Shown in pieces: positions 1 to 12,477 of a stretch of 64,000 nt of DNA. The translations under genes and the position numbers were made by a program. The notes under the pieces are model-generated. The model searched no databases, had not been told where the DNA came from, and was given only the letters and a program-made list of their open reading frames with translations. The DNA is from Polytrichum commune (Eukaryota; Streptophyta; Polytrichopsida; Polytrichales; Polytrichaceae), in the NCBI GenBank assembly GCA_950295325.1, contig OX485804.1, forward strand, positions 54,190,001 through 54,254,000. The letters run 5' to 3'. Positions within the stretch are counted from its first letter, which is position 1. The number at the start of each line of letters is the position of its first letter.

Positions 1-97
1 TCAGAGGAACCAAGTATTAAAAAATACTTCACCCCCTCATGGTCATTGTCACACCCAACCACTCAAAACAACATTCTACCCTAATATGGAGTCCCAC

Positions 98-1653
98 TGT
101 GAGCCCAAAATGGTGCCCACATGTGGTGATTAACTCTTTGAAACCAATTTTAGTTAGACTTTGATGTATTATGATTGTTCACAAAAATATAAAAAGAGTG
201 AAGTGTGGTGTGGATTTAAGTTTAGACATTAGGTGGTGTTGTGTGATTGTTTCAAGGTTTAAGTTCAAAAAGTGATGCCTTGACTAGGTGAGTATGGAGT
301 AAGGTGAGGCAAGGTGAGCTCCACGGGTTAAAATGCCCACATTAGGATCCACCTTGTTGATTTAGGAATGTAAGAGCTTTGTGGATGGGATGAGTCCCTA
401 CTTAGGAGGAAGGGATTAAGGGGTTGTGATTGGAGGTGCTAATCCTCTCACCCTATCCTTACCTCATGACCTCTCTCTCTCTTTGCTACTTAAGGCTTCC
501 CTCTCTCATTTTTGCTTTCTCTCTCAATGCCTCCCAAGTGAGTGAGCTCTTAGAGCTTAAGATTGCACGTGGTGATTAGGTAGTAGTTAGTGAAATTAGT
601 GTGTTAGATTAGTTCATGACTTAGGAGCAAAGAAAAGAAAAAGAAAAAGAAGAACCTAGAAAACATTTGATTAGTGGATGATAGGGTTTGTATTAAGGTG
701 CAACTAGTAGCTGGGTTGCCTATTCAGATATTGGAACTCTGTGGGATTAGGCTGTTGGGTAGCTGAGACTGCACCAAACTTAGTTGCTGCTGGGCAGCCG
801 AACTGCATCGAGCTTAGTGTTGCTGGGCAGCCGAACTGCATCGAGCTTAGTGTTGCTGGGCAGCTGAGACTGCACCCAACTTAGTTGCTGCTAGGCAGCT
901 GAGACTGCACCAACTTAGTTACTGCTGGGCAGTTGAGACTGCACCAACTTAGTTGCTGCTGGGCAGCCGAACTGCACCCAACTTAGTTGTTGTTGGGCAG
1001 CTGAAACTGCACCCAACTTAGTTGCTGCTGGGCAGCCAAACTGCACTGAGCTTAGTGTTGCTTCCAGGTTAACTAAGGGACTGCCGGTAAAAAGGCCGGA
1101 TTTGGACCGATAGGTTAATTAGCTGATTGGCTGGTTTAGCAAGCTAAGGCTAAGATTAAGTAGAGGGTGCCACTAAACTAGCCATGAGGGTGTTAGACCA
1201 TTTGTAGATTAAAATAGTTCCTAGACAAGTGTTAAGCTCAATAGGATAGGCGATGTGTGTGTGGAAGTCACATGTGATTGCATGTAACATTGACCATGGA
1301 GTAAAGTGTTTCTTAACACTTGCACACTCTCAAGTCACCATAAATCACGTGCACAGTTAATGGAGAATGTGGAGGATTCTTGCAATGGCAAGAAAAAGAA
1401 GTGAAGATTAAAAGAGTGGGGGGACTGTCCTTAAGGGCATGTGTGGCTAAAGCTGTGGGTTGGACTCTTGAGAAAGCCAATTTTACCACAAGCCAAGAGG
1501 CTAACATTAATAAAGCACAATGAGTGAGACAATATGTGTTCCTTTGAACATGAAAATTGCCTTGCACATGGTTCAAGGTTGTAGGAGATACATGTGATTC
1601 TCAAAGCCATCACCCGGACTAGGACGCTTAAGGGTGGTGGGTTTGGCCTCACA
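98..1653 (+). mobile_element. Solo LTR of the TGTGAGCCC family, copy 1
   Basis: The element begins TGTGAGCCCAAAATGG and ends GGTTTGGCCTCACA, so it has TG...CA termini with a short terminal inverted repeat (TGTGAGcCCAAA versus TGTGAGgCCAAA on the other strand). It is flanked by an exact 5-bp duplication CCCAC at 93-97 and 1654-1658, the hallmark of LTR-retrotransposon integration. No primer-binding site, polypurine tract or gag/pol reading frame lies inside, so a solo LTR left by recombination is the best reading. The 5' half carries a CT-rich stretch near 465-530, the middle a tandem array at 751-1066, and the 3' end a conserved block (1610-1653, ACCCGGACTAGGACGCTTAA) shared by the other copies. 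Confidence 0.88.
751..1066. repeat. Tandem array of about 35-bp units inside LTR copy 1
   Basis: About nine imperfect units built on GCTGCTGGGCAGCCGAACTG followed by CACCCAACTTAGTT. The other LTR copies carry different tandem or GC-rich sequence at the equivalent place, so this is a copy-specific expansion. Confidence 0.8.
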
Positions 1654-1658
1654 CCCAC

Positions 1659-3652
1659 CTCTCAATGTTGAACTACTGCACTAACCTAAGCAATGCCTAC
1701 TGGTCTTAGGACCGTTCTATTGTCACACACGAATCACCCATAACATTAATCGCTCACAACATTTAGTCTTTTCCTACACCCTAACTTCAATTTAATAAAT
1801 TACCTACACTTAATGCCATTCAACCAGATGCCATCCGAGGTCTTCCGTTGTACGTCCCTCCCTTCTCCTTAATCTGAGTTCAATCTGTCATTTCCGGCGG
1901 ATGCAGTCTAAAGTCACCTTGCTGCCTCGGCCAATCACATTGTGCTCCCAGTGGACAACCCCATTCCAGAGTTGGCAGTCTGCCGCAACGGCTTGCTCAA
2001 CCCCCTGTTGCACTTACCCCCAGCGAGGAAGTCCTCCCAGCTAGCCCACCGAGCTCTTCCCGCAGCCTTGAAAGGCTTAAGCCTCATTCACCGCTTCGCC
2101 GCGAGCTGCACTCTAGCTGCTCACTGGGACTAACCCATCTCTGCCCTGAAGCGGTTGCAGACTTGAGATTGTGAGCTTCAAGAGATTTTTGGGATGGCCA
2201 GTTGTCAGCAACAAACCCCCACCTTTGAGCGTCGTAGTCCAAGTGAGGATAGTTGGCTCACATTCGCCAGTCAATGTGGCCTAGTGAGTTAAAGTTGCTC
2301 TAGCTTTCCCAATGTTTCATCATTTAGACACACGAGTTTATTTCTTGAAAAGAATTACAAGCATTCACAAATGCCATTTCACCCCTTCCTCCCTAGTCCT
2401 ACTCTCTCACTCCTTAACTCCTCCTTACATTCTTAGCCCAATCCTTGAAATCCTTAATCAAAGGTCTCAAGTAGCACCTAACCTCCTCTTCCTTCATTGA
2501 TTGGATGTTTGCTCAGTTCCAAAACTAACTAGCCTACCCTCTGCCCATCCCCTAATTCCTTCCATGTGGCCGAATGACGCCTTCTCAGTCACCGAAACCT
2601 GCCTCCAAATCTACGTTGTTTGACGAAGGCGCCCTGGCCGTCAACTGTCCAAAGTAGAGCTCCAGACCAAGGTAGATAGCCCCTTTCGGTGAACCAGCCA
2701 ACGCAAGCTTACAAAGCTCTCCTGCCGCTTAGTTCAGCGAGCTTCCACCCTTCAGCCAGCTGTGGTATTGGCATTAACGACCCTAATTCTCAATGGCCAC
2801 TTCAGGGGTGCCACCCAACCAATGTGATTGCACATTTGGCCATTTGAAGTTGAGCCTTCACACACAACAATTCCCCGTGAGTGTGACCGCCCATTTGGCC
2901 TTCTGAATCTGATCCTTCATACGAAACAATTCCCCTTGATGGTTTTTGATTCCATCCTCTCCTTATGATTTCCCCCTTTCCCAGTTGTGTCAACCGTGTT
3001 GCTGGCAGTCCAGCGGATCCTTCATTCCACGACCCGCACCTTCAAATTGTTTTCGTCCTTGCAGCCTCAGTTTAGAGCCTGACCTCAAGCTCCCTTCGAC
3101 CTCCCCTTACTGCCACAATGCTCCACGAGGTTCCCCGCTTCCACATTTCGGCAATTCCTCCCACCTGTGTGGGTCCATCTGTGTCAACCAACCTCTTTTT
3201 GTACCGCCGCATTGCGGCCTCTAATCCTTCAGTCACCGAACCTCCTCGCCATAGCCTCCCTTCTCCGTAAATCAGAGAGCTCCCATCCTCTCTCTCCCCT
3301 TAGCCCCCTAGCCACCTTCAACCTCCTGACCCTTCGACCCAGTTCCGGGAATTCCTAGGGAACACAGTCCCCTAACCCTTGAATGGACAGTGGATGCCCC
3401 CATCTTAGTCAATTACGAAACCAGGCCCTCGAGGCCTTAGTTTTAGACCCACTCACTAGCTAATCCCTCTTTAATTAAATAATTCTACACTACAACTCTA
3501 AAATTCAACCTACTCCCCTTTTAACCTAATTCAACTCCAAACCAAGGCCTTCACTCTTTTTATGTTTTGAGTTTTTAGTAATAATATCAAAACCACAATT
3601 TTAACACTTCTAACGTTTTAAAAACACATGTGAGCTCAATATTGGGCTCACA
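1659..3652 (-). repeat. Reverse-oriented LTR-like remnant
   Basis: The right end reads ...CACATGTGAGCTCAATATTGGGCTCACA (to 3652), the reverse complement of the 5' end of the TGTGAGCCC LTR family, and the preceding 'cactctttttatgtttt' block also matches that family reversed. The rest is pyrimidine-rich, Pro/Ser-coding in several frames on both strands, and resembles the GC-rich cassette of LTR copy 4 only loosely. The left boundary is not visible and no 5-bp duplication was found. I see no gene here. Confidence 0.45.
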
Positions 3653-3747
3653 CCAATGGGTTGAATGACCCCAGGCGCCTCGCCACTCTGATGTGGCCTC
3701 ACCTCGGAGTGGTCATTCGAATTCGGTGATTCAGAATGGTGTACTTC

Positions 3748-4533
3748 CTCGGGGGGTGCACGGTACTAAACATGTACGAGTATACGTGAGTGTACAGGAG
3801 GGGTATTGATTTGGACCTTGCCATATTCCATATACATATGGTATACATGTTATAATTTATAGTTACATACATATATGGAAGGCCTTTAAAAAGCATACAA
3901 TAATTGTACTTGTATGGTACTGTTATTATACTACATATCATAAGTTTTCATATTGGATGAAATTAGGATTAACTAGGATTAACGATTTTCGTTAGCAACC
4001 TTATAGGGTAGTATGAACCATGTACAAGGTGTCAAGGTAATATCGGGGAAAGAGGCAGTATTAGGGTTTTGAAATGATTCGTTCAGCTCAAAGTAACAAG
4101 GAGATTGGTTTATGTTGGTATCAAAAAAGAGCTAACAACAAGTGGACATATGATCTTACTGATCATTTGATGGTAAACTTAGAGACAATAATTGCATTGG
4201 CTACAATGACATATATTGGTGAATCAAATGTTTATGAGCTACATCCGGGAGATGAAAAAGTTTTCAACGACTTTGCTGATGAAAGCTAGGATATTTTGTT
4301 ATACATATTATAGGGGTTGATTATTGTTCAAAAGTATATTTATATACTTATGTTAATGACTATATATGAATGGATGTTTTTTTGTGTATACATATTGTCA
4401 CTTGTATATTTCTTATTGCAATTGTATGTGTATTACTTCATTTCACAAAAAATAACTTTTGTATATAGGGGGTTTTTAGAGTATGCAGTGAACGCACGTG
4501 ATTCTAGGTTTTAATGAAAGGTGCACCCCCCGA
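3748..4533 (+). mobile_element. Family X (Mutator-like, non-autonomous) short copy
   Basis: The ends are inverted: TCGGGGGGTGCAC at 3749-3761 and GTGCACCCCCCGA at 4521-4533. The flanks GTGTACTTC at 3739-3747 and 4534-4542 form a 9-bp direct duplication, which is the target-site size of Mutator-like elements. The subterminal block (AAACATGTACGAGTATACGTGAG...) recurs at 17.4-17.56 kb (reverse) and 23.68-23.85 kb. Inside is a remnant reading frame (4074-4289) shared with the other copies. Compared with the copy at 23.67 kb this one has an internal deletion just after GTATTAGGGTTT (near 4070). Confidence 0.75.
4074..4289 (+). pseudogene. Family X repeated reading-frame remnant
   Basis: A 71-codon open frame whose core (IGLCWYQKRANNKWTYDLTD, then ALATMTYIGESNVYELHPGDEKVF) is also found at 15151-15500 on the minus strand and, frameshifted, at 27100-27290. 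It is therefore a dispersed element-borne sequence, not a single-copy gene. The longer copy at 15.2-15.5 kb shows that the N-terminal part is missing here. I do not recognise the protein family; it could be the C-terminus of an element protein or a captured host exon. Confidence 0.5.
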
Positions 4534-5022
4534 GTGTACTTCGGCCACACAGCTTGCCTCTGCACTTGGAATTCTAATGGTAGGGATTGGGCAACATTTT
4601 CCAGCCTCCCTAAATTAAAGCTTCCTTTGCAGCTTTCACCGAATGGATTCGCATCCTCGGCATTAGCTTATCCCCTCCTTAAACCCCTCGGCAGATTCAG
4701 TAATCAATTTCTTCTTCCCACTAATTTCCCTCCCGAGGCGCAGCCACATCAATGTGTATGTTTTAGCTTCCAAGCATCCTCCTCCCTACTCTGCCTCGCC
4801 TCAGTAGCCCCACAAGAATTTGAATCCGAGCATTAGCAACCGCCAGCACCAGCACCAGCCTCGGCCGCCGCTCCTCCCTTGCATCAGCCAACGAAGAGAG
4901 AGTTTCCTCCCCTTCCCTGCCCTGTTCAACCGAGCCATTCCAGGGGCTTCCATGGCTTCCTGACCTCTGCCATGTGGGAATTCGACCTCCTACCTCTAAA
5001 CTCTCCCCTAAAATGGACAGTG
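4534..5022. other. Interval without recognisable gene
   Basis: C/T-rich sequence between family X and the second solo LTR. It can be read as Ser/Pro-rich frames, but there is no codon bias, start context or homology that I recognise. It resembles the pyrimidine-rich reverse LTR remnant at 1.7-3.6 kb, which family X at 3748-4533 may have interrupted. Confidence 0.4.
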
Positions 5023-6020
5023 TATGAGCCCAAAATGGTTGCTCATATTTGTTTTATGTTTAGAATCTATTTAGAATTGCATTTGGAGTGTTATTGAAAC
5101 AATCAAAAGTATAAAAAGAGTGAGGCTTGGTGTGGTTTATGTTATAGGCCTTAAGCCTATTTTGTGTGGTTAATTAGAAACTTAGTGGCATTAGGGAGTG
5201 TTTTGGTTAAGTGAGTAGTGTTTGATGAAGCAAGGGGAAGGGCCTTGGATTTAAATGTTTGATTTAGAACATGTTCTTGTTGGTTTAGGGGGTGAGGGTT
5301 TAGTGGATAGGATAAGGTCCTACTAAGTAGGAGAAGGTTAAGGGGTTGTGGTCTTGGATGCCCTCTCCTCCTTCCTTTCTCTCTTCTTTCCTTCTTCTTC
5401 CTCTCTTCTCCTCTCCTCTCTCTCTCTCCCTCCTCTCTATGAATTTGAGCTCTTAGAGCTAGAAAATATGTGGGAATTAGGTAGTGGCTTATTGGAATTA
5501 GTGGGCTTGGTTAGGGTAGTTAGGTAGGGGGCTTGGTAGAATTAGGTAGATGATTAGTTAGGCTGCTAGGATTTGAGGCTGCCGGGTTTGGTTGCTGGAA
5601 TTTGAGACTGTGGCTTAGGCTGCTGGAATTTGAAGCTGCCGAGTTAGGCTGCTGGAGTTTGAGACCGTGGGCTTAGGCTGCTGGGATTTGAAGCTATGGA
5701 ACTTAGGCTGCTAGGATTTGAGACTGTGGCCAACTTAGGGGAATTTAGCTCCACATAAATAAGGGGGTGGCATAAGGAAATAAGTCTTAGTAGGAATTTG
5801 ATTGTGGGAATGTGAATTAATGTAGGAGGAAAGGGATAAACAAAGAAGAGCATTTTTCAATGCTTGTATTTTTATTATGGAATAAATTGGTTTGCAAGAA
5901 TTGGTGGGAATTGAAATGGAGTTTTATGAAGTTGGTAAGAAGGAGCTATGCGAACATGAATGTGATAACCATTCCCTCACCCGGACTAGGACGCTTAAGG
6001 GTGGGTGGTTTGGCCTCACA
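5023..6020 (+). mobile_element. Solo LTR of the TGTGAGCCC family, copy 2
   Basis: Starts TATGAGCCCAAAATGG (one change from the family start) and ends GGTTTGGCCTCACA. An exact 5-bp duplication CAGTG flanks it at 5018-5022 and 6021-6025. It contains the family landmarks in order: GGATAGGATAAGGTCCTAC (near 5305), a CT-rich block (5380-5440), degenerate repeats of TTAGGCTGCTGGGATTTGA (5575-5725), a hairpin-like TTTTTCAATGCTTGTATTTT near 5850, and the ACCCGGACTAGGACGCTTAA 3' block. At 998 bp it is shorter than its relatives. Confidence 0.87.
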
Positions 6021-6025
6021 CAGTG

Positions 6026-6285
6026 AGAAGCCTAATTTCGACACTAAAAACCTGACTTTAGACCGGTTATCCTAAGTACTACCTAATTCTCAAACTAATT
6101 CCCAAATCAATTCCACAAAAATCCCAACCTCTAAATAACTCGTAGCATAGGCTCTAACTTAATTTAAGTTTAAGCTGAGGACACCACTCTCTTTACCTTT
6201 TTGAATATTCAGTGTAATCACAAATTCTAAGTTTTAATGAACTTTTGGAATTAAGAACATATGTGGGCACCATCTTGGGCTCACA
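6026..6285 (-). mobile_element. Fragment of a reverse-oriented TGTGAGCCC LTR
   Basis: The right end reads CATATGTGGGCACCATCTTGGGCTCACA, the reverse complement of the family 5' end. Only about 250 bp of the LTR remain; its other end is lost against the neighbouring copy 2. Confidence 0.55.
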
Positions 6286-6412
6286 AGATGACATACAAAC
6301 CCTTTAAATTAATATTAAAAGAATTTACAAAGCATTTTAATGACATCAACTTTGCTAGCATTCAAGGTAAAGAAACACCCATAAAGAGCGTCACCACCTA
6401 CATGAAAGGGGA

Positions 6413-7928
6413 TGTGAGCCCAAAATGGTGCCCACATGTAATCTTAACCCTTTGAAACTATTAGAAGTTATATTTTGATGTTTTATGATTATTCACAAAA
6501 ATATAAAAAAAGTGAGGCTTGAGTGAAGTTATATTTAGACCTTAGGTTGATTAGAAGTTTAGCGGTGTGAAGAAAGTTCCTTAGTTAGGTGAGCATAGTG
6601 TGTGGTGAACCAAGGGTGGCTCCTTGAGTTAAATATTTGAATTAGGATCTATATTGTTGGTTTAAGATTTAAAGGCTTAAATGATAGGATGAGAGCCTAC
6701 AAAGTAGGAAAGAATTAAAAGGTTTATCTTGAGCCTTGGGGGTGCTCACCTACTCCCTTGAAGGCTTAAAAGATAGGATAAGAGCCTACAAAGTAGGAAA
6801 TGATCAAAAGGTTTATCTTGAGCCTTGGGGGTGCTCACCTACTCCCTTTCACCTCACTATATAATCCTCATTTTTTCCTCTCTCTCTCTCTCTTTCCTTT
6901 GTGCTTCTTGGCACCCCACGTGTTATGAGTGTGGGTGTATGAAAAGCAAGAAAAGAGCACGTGTGTGTGCAAGGTCTCAAGGTAAAGAACCAAGACTAAT
7001 TAGCCTTGAAGTTAGTTGACACTTGTTAGGAGTAGTCTTTGGTTTGAGGCATTTAGAGCTTAGCTCGTTGTGTTCAACTTATAGAATTTAGACTTATATC
7101 ATTTAAATTTATAGTGTTTAGAATTATGACATTTAGAATTGTAGCATCTAGATTCATGTTAGATTTAAAGCATTCAACCTTGTAGGCTTTAAGGCGGAGG
7201 CCACTTAGACTAGTTGCTAGTTTGAAATTGGAGGCAGTCGGCTTAGCTGCTGGTTTGAAATTGGAGGCAGTTAGACTTAGCGGCTGGGTTGAAGAGGGAG
7301 GCTAGTTAGGCCTGGCGGCTGGGTTAAGTAGAGCCAGTTAGATTTAGCGAATGGGTTAAGGAGGAATCTAGTTCCAACTAGTTGTGCACTCCCGAGTCTA
7401 AGCTAGATCGACAAGCTAAGTTACTACTAGTTAGTGAGGATGGTTAATTAGACTAATTAGTTAGGCTAGAGGGTTAGGCTAGTTGGGTTAGGCTAGTTGG
7501 TTTAGTGGTTGCATTATGAGATGAAGTTGGGAAGGATTTGTGAGGGACTTGTGGAAGAGGAGGTAATGTTAAGTTATATAAGTGTTTTTCAACACTTGTA
7601 TTAAAACTTATGTGCCTCATGGAATAACACATCATAGCCTCAGCGAGGTGTCATGCACCAGTGAAGAATCGACAGCCAGAACCAAAGTTGCAAGGGGGAA
7701 ATCATTGAAGACATGCGTGGCAAAGGTAGTGGGTAGACTCTAGAAAAAGCCAGAAATGTGTCTATGCACGAGGTTCACACTAATAAAATGTCATGATTTG
7801 AATTAAGTTAGAAACTCATCAAGGTAGAACATACATCCCATGTTACCACAAGTTGTTATGTTACACATATGATCTCCAAACCTATTACCCGGACTAGAAC
7901 GCTTAAGGGTGGTAGGTTTGGCCTCACA
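6413..7928 (+). mobile_element. LTR of the TGTGAGCCC family, copy 3
   Basis: Starts TGTGAGCCCAAAATGGTGCC and ends GGTTTGGCCTCACA with all family landmarks between, including a short internal duplication (about 6662-6730 repeated near 6763-6835) around GATAGGATgAGAGCCTACAAA. Flanking pentamers are GGGGA and TGGAA, so the target duplication is either diverged or not original. The conserved 3' third (AGTGTTTTTCAACACTTGTA near 7580, then a block near 7640-7780) is also what identifies the reverse copy at 19.5-20.98 kb. Confidence 0.78.
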
Positions 7929-8126
7929 TGGAAGAAAAAAAATGTCGTAATTAAAGAAAAAAAAATGAGAATGAACCCCGACACTAACCTTTGCAGACCA
8001 TCCTCTTCCAACTACAAGGCTTACCGGCCGTAAATCTACTTGTACCTAAATCAAATGATTAGCATCTATGCCCGACTTCATACAACCTATTCTTCTTCCA
8101 AACTCTTACACAAGCAACTTCTAACC

Positions 8127-9253
8127 GTGTCCCATGGGAGGAACATGGGATATACACCTTAAATCCCATGGGTCACAATGTTATAGATGGGAAATTTGTA
8201 TGTCCCATGATAAAGGGAAATCATCATGGGACAACCCAAAGTGAGATGCATCAAATATGAGAATTTGTTTCATCTAGCAATTGTCCCTTTCAATCAAAGG
8301 GACAATTTCAACTTTTGAATAATGAGAATACAATAATTTTATCTCAAAACATGATGGCCCCTCCACACTTGACTCTATCTCCGCCGGTTTAGGGCTTTTA
8401 CTTTGACAATGAATAACCTATCATTATGAGCTCCAAAAATTATCGAAAAAGTGACAACAACTTTGATTTGGATTTTCTAATCATCTTACACTAATCATAT
8501 GTTTATTATTGAATGTCCATGAAAGAATGTTCTATCTTTGTTCCATTTTAGAGATCTTGTAGATCTAGATGTGAATCACCTTCATAAGTAATTACCACAG
8601 AGAGAGAGAGAGAGAGAGAATTACTGCCTACAAGTGTTTTTCATTCATCCAACAAGAAGCCCTGAAATAATTAACAAGCCTCAATTTTTTTATTTTAGTC
8701 ATTTAGACACCGGATTTAGGTTCAATGACCCCAAATTAGTCTAGTCCAAATTATTTGAGATGAATCCGTCAAAAATCTATAAGGGACAAGTTTTTATGTT
8801 AGATGGAGGAGAGGTGTTTTAATTTCTGCATTCTTCAATACAAGGTAAATGTTGGCTTACGTATAAAGTGCTTAAAAGCCCTCAAATTTTTCATAAAATG
8901 TGCAATGAAGTGATGGCTAAGGTGTTGGAGTAGGGTGTCGAGGTCCAAGGTTCAAATTTTGCCGTTGCCTACGTTTTGTAAGTGGAAAAGGCCTCTCTCT
9001 AGGTTAGACCAAATTCATGGAATGTGTATGATTATTCATTTTTTGAAATCTCCCTTTGAAAAAGCTCCCCAGTAGCATATTCCCATCATTGATACAAAAT
9101 GTCCCATCTACATAATTTCTCATGTCCAACTAAACATTCCCATTATCAATCAAGGGACATGAGCAAAATTCCCACTCTTTCCGCATTCCCTTTCAAGTTT
9201 TATGAACCACGGGACATGAAAGGGAATTTTGGGAAATGTTCCCATTGGGACAC
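8127..9253. mobile_element. TIR element with GTGTCCCATGGG ends
   Basis: The left end GTGTCCCATGGGAGGAACAT (from 8127) and the right end ATGTTCCCATTGGGACAC (to about 9253) are imperfect inverted repeats, and further 'CCCATGGG/GGGACA' blocks mirror each other inside both ends. No transposase frame is present, so it is non-autonomous. A SINE-like sequence lies inside. A clear target duplication was not seen, so superfamily is not assigned. Confidence 0.5.
8905..9050 (+). mobile_element. tRNA-derived SINE-like sequence
   Basis: A box A-like TGATGGCTAAGGTGTTGGAG (8911-8930) is followed about 30 bp later by a box B-like AGGTTCAAATTTT (8948-8960), the internal RNA polymerase III promoter layout of tRNA-derived SINEs. 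There is no foldable tRNA and no clear tail or flanking duplication, so the copy is old. Confidence 0.5.
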
Positions 9254-12200
9254 AAGTGAAAGTTCCATGTGTTATATTCAACAGTCTTCATTCGCTGCCT
9301 TTTAGATCCAATGGCCTTTACCTTCATCCACTCACATCTTCATCCATCCACGTCTTCATCCACATGTGCCGTCATCCGCTCACGCCTTCATCTATACATG
9401 CATTAATCTGCATTCATCTTTCGGGTCTTCAAGTATTACCTAATCATCTAGCAATGCTAATTAATTGATATTAATCTAACTTCTAATAATTAATTCTTTT
9501 CTTAACTAGGCAGTAAGCCTTAACTCAAATCGTGCGTGATGGCTCCCACTACTCAACCTTCCCCTTCAACGCATTAAAAAACTAGACATTATGATTGGCA
9601 GGTTTTAGATATCATAAAGTTAGAGGCCGGATCATGTTCAATATCCAGCACAACAAGTTATAGTGATGGTTAGTTTTCTGTTAGCACATATTCAAATGTC
9701 ATTATGGAAGGTTTTATTATCGGTTTCATTATTTTTATTTCATTATTTTTATGCTATATCTTGGAGTTACACATGTTTGATGTCAAATTGTACCTTACTT
9801 GCACTCTCTATATTTGCGTTGTATCCTTGACCTATGACAAAATTAAGTATCATTTGCAATACATTTTGTTTCATTTTTTTAATTATTCATATTATGAATG
9901 TCAATGATAATCATTATCATAAGGTCATAGGGCATTCAATACAACAATGAAAATTTTGTATATGATATATATATGCCCATAGTCGTGTACATATCATTAC
10001 TTCTCGTTATTCACTAATCAATGCTCATTTCACACTACGCACAATCTTGCATCCATGTTGTTTATCCTCCCCACCTCTTTTTACTGAACCCCATAAATTT
10101 TTATTCTTCATGCCCAAATACCACAGTTATAGGATACTAGTGGGCTTATTACCAAATATTTTGCCTTCTTCACCGCTCACAAGTTACCACTCAGAAGATA
10201 GCACTCCCCGCTTGCTCACTTGGCATTATTGAACTTCGACAACCTCAAAAGTTGCCACCAAAGCAAATTCGCAAGCTTTGCGCGCCACAAACACCACCTA
10301 CCTAAAACAAGCAACAAACACAAAGACAAAACAAAATACATAGCTCACATGGGCTTGACTAGATAACCCACCCCAAGCTTCCAACCTCGCAACCCCACTC
10401 TACAAGATACTCTTAATATCCTACATTAATGACCCACACAGACTATGTTGTTCCTTGACCAACTCTACAACACACCAAAATTGGCAAAGTCAACCACCGG
10501 TGGACATCAATAAAATAGACACCGAGAGACTACACACCAAAAATCCAAAATCCATCAAAGTAAAACAATTCCTCACAAGAAACTGACATGAGCACTATGT
10601 GAAAAGCAGACACATATGAGACCACCGCTACTTCTACACCAACAAAGTCCAAAGTCCAAAGCATGGAGGCACACAAAGTAGAGCATCCCTACAAAGTAGC
10701 AATCCCATGCATTAATATTTTTACACACAAGGATTTCACATCGTTGTCCATAACATCATATGATGGCGATGTCATGCCTGGACCCAAAAGTGATATGTTT
10801 GCAAGGGTAAGTCTGACAATTTACCAAAGGTAGATTGATGCATTAAACCTCTTGGTCAGCTATCTGGTCAAATGCTAAGTCGATTGCAAAATCATAATTG
10901 CATGGTGGTTGACTTGTGCATAGCAAATGATTACACAATAAGAAAATCCAAAAATTCCAAAAAAAATTGAGCTATTAGATCTTGTTGGCTGCAAGATGTA
11001 ATGGTCCAATTTCTTTGAAATGTTTTTTATATTTGTATTTTTGGTTTACCAGTTGACATAGAGTAGTCAACTAGCTAGTCAACTACTACTAGCAATTATC
11101 TTCAAGGAAAAATAAAACAAAATGAAATAATTCCAAAAAAAAATTGGCCCTTTAGATCTTGCCAAAGATTTCATGTCAGCATCAGTCATGTCGCATCACA
11201 TATTTCGATGGTGTTGCAATGGAAAACCAAAAATAATCATGTCAACATGGGGTAACTCCGATAGTATGCCCAAGGATAAAGTTTTAAATTGACACGGTCA
11301 ATCCCTGGTATATAATATAGTTAATTATTGCATTGATTGTTACTTTACAACCAATAGGGTGGTCAATTGTTAAGGAACAAAAATAAATTGTAGATTCCAA
11401 AAATAAATCCTAGACCATTGACGCCCGTTGACTTGGTTGTTATTATAATGGTAAATCATTTGGAACAAGACATGACGGCCAGGGGTTGTATCACATCCAT
11501 TTGTACATCCCTAAATCTTGTAGCCAAAAATATATAAAGTTTTAGAATATTTTGGATTTCTTAATTCCTAATTTTTTTAAATCGACTACTAGTAGGAGTC
11601 GCCTAGAGCAATGAACTTGTAAAGTTATTCTTTCCTACTAGAATAATTACTATAGTAAAATAATTGCACATCGCAAGGTGTCACGTCCTAACATGAGGGG
11701 ATGTAATGGCATCACATAATTTGTGATTTGACATCACGGCCAGTGGTTAGATGACATCCATGTGCGCAAATGTGGTTGGGATACACAATCCATGAAGAGA
11801 AGGCAATTCAAGGAGGCAAGGCGATTATGGAGAAGGGCACAAACAAAGACTTTTGCATCATAGGGACTCCACCAAGTGAAGTCAACAAATTGTGAGCATT
11901 AAGGCACGCATCCCCATGAGTTCCACAATGACTCTACCTAAATGGATGATTAGATGTAGTATCTAGCCACTACCTCCACTTCACTCAACTACCTAGACAA
12001 GAAAAGATTGAATGCAAATTTAGCCTCTTCGAAGGCTTCCACATTGCCATCCAACTCAAAACCAGCTTCAAAGGCATTAGTAAGAACCAAGCGAAAGGAG
12101 CATGCTTGGTGAGACTTTGCCAAATGGACACTCCTAAGATGACTTGTGGTCCTTCCCACTAATTGCCCATACTACCATATGAGTCTCCCACACCCATCAC

Positions 12201-12477
12201 AACTAATATCAACCTCAACCAAGAAATTATGCACCATTATGTGGAACACAAGTCACATTAGCTCTAGCTTTCCATGGATCATAGAACTAAGATAATCCTT
12301 CCAAAACAAAATAACATCATATTTTTTCAAAAAAATAAAAAATAAAATCTAAACATAAATCCATAGTCCACCACAATGCATAGACAATAGATTTCTAATT
12401 TACCAAATTATATACAAGAACACAAACTGACTCAAACCCCCAAAGAGGATGCCAATTTATATCAATTAATCATGTTG
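9254..12477. other. Long interval without a supported gene
   Basis: AT-rich sequence with a degenerate CTTCATCCACTCACRT minisatellite near 9320-9420. An A/C-rich stretch at 10030-10750 and 11780-12260 reads, between stops, like the worn LINE sequence seen elsewhere in this window, but no diagnostic motif is intact. The short open frames here (for example 9704-9907, 10047-10232) lack any recognisable domain. I see nothing else. Confidence 0.4.

Noticed and set aside
1942-3358. Ser/Pro/Leu-rich frames on the plus strand
   Set aside because: Low-complexity pyrimidine-rich sequence of an LTR-like remnant, with overlapping frames of equal length and no domain.
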